Positions 5,551 through 5,606 of a stretch of 5,606 nt of DNA are shown here, piece by piece. The translations under genes and the position numbers were made by a program. The stretch covers positions 1 through 5,606 of the forward strand of contig JAMOQA010000573.1 of the NCBI GenBank assembly GCA_027064265.1. Reading direction: 5' to 3'. The notes below the pieces were generated by a model. That model ran no database searches. It was not told the origin of the DNA and saw nothing but the letters and a program-made list of their open reading frames with translations. The stretch's first letter is position 1. Each line of letters starts with the position of its first letter. The stretch comes from Acidobacteriota bacterium (lineage in GTDB: Bacteria > Acidobacteriota > Polarisedimenticolia > J045).

Positions 5551-5606
5551 CCCCGCACCCACGCGGGCAGGTGGCAGGCGAGGGAGAAGCCGAGGGCGGG
5601 GAAGAT
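5502..5606 (-). CDS. Possible 3' end of a convergent gene (partial, unidentified)
   Basis: Reading the - strand from 5606, the frame is open through the intergenic bases and stops at TAG (5504-5502), 49 bases inside the uppP 3' end. In 5551-5606 every A or T falls in the first or second position of this frame and none in the third, which is the pattern of real genes in this window. The residues (FPALGFSLACHLPAW, then VRGQ) look protein-like, and the tail inside uppP is Arg/Ser/Ala-rich and shadow-like. The + strand frame with the same third position would need several AGG codons, which the other genes seldom use, and has no start codon. I do not recognise the family. The stretch is too short to be sure it is coding. 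Confidence 0.3.
   Translation of the reverse strand: MFPALGFSLACHLPAWVRGQRRSAQKTAPASRSR
5552..5567. other. Small hairpin after uppP
   Basis: CCCGC (5552-5556) pairs with GCGGG (5563-5567) around a six-base loop, starting two bases after the uppP stop. There is no following T run, so it is at best a weak terminator or 3'-end stabiliser. In GC-rich sequence it may be chance. Confidence 0.2.

Noticed and set aside
2564..5562. Very long open frames on the - strand opposite rsmA, the RNase J gene and uppP
   Set aside because: Stop codons are A/T-rich and rare in sequence this GC-rich, so antisense frames stay open by chance. Their residues are low-complexity Arg/Pro/Gly/Ser with no family motifs, and the + strand genes are certain.
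1..5606. CRISPR array, tRNA, rRNA, insertion sequence or prophage signals
   Set aside because: No regularly spaced repeats, tRNA-like cloverleaf, transposase motif or terminal repeats were seen. The window is almost fully occupied by protein genes of uniform base composition.

Overview
The window is a very GC-rich bacterial stretch. By eye about three quarters of bases are G or C, and third codon positions are almost always G or C. The genes are packed on the + strand with gaps of 28 bases or less. The UppP-type undecaprenyl-diphosphate phosphatase, bacterial-length RNase J and chemosensory genes point to a bacterium. The phylum cannot be fixed from the sequence. Residue style and gene content would suit a GC-rich, largely uncultured lineage such as Acidobacteriota or a neighbour, but this is only an impression.

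Left part (2-2212): the 3' end of a methyl-accepting chemotaxis protein, then a small divergent CheW-like adaptor, then a short CheA-type histidine kinase. The first two genes are one base apart. The adaptor and kinase overlap by four bases (GTGA). The kinase has an Hpt domain with its phospho-accepting His, a dimerisation segment, an HATPase domain and a CheW-like C-terminus. It has no P2 response-regulator docking domain. No CheY, CheB or CheR lies inside the window, so the output partner is unknown.

Right part (2241-5550): three housekeeping genes. They are rsmA (16S rRNA adenine dimethyltransferase), a divergent RNase J-family metallo-beta-lactamase/beta-CASP ribonuclease, and uppP. RsmA and RNase J both act in RNA maturation. 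UppP recycles the lipid carrier for cell-wall synthesis and is probably translationally coupled to RNase J through a second GTGA overlap. rsmA and the RNase J gene each have a -10-like hexamer (TATCCT, TATAAT) a few bases before the ATG and no well-placed Shine-Dalgarno sequence, which suggests leaderless or nearly leaderless transcripts. In contrast, the CheW-like and uppP starts have clear Shine-Dalgarno sequences.

The last 56 bases (5551-5606) carry a third-position GC pattern consistent with the C-terminal end of a convergent - strand gene. Most of the window is ordinary. The points worth a second look are the P2-less CheA with its divergent adaptor, the putative leaderless promoters, and a 22-bp perfect palindrome in the CheA linker. 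I see no clear previously undescribed system.
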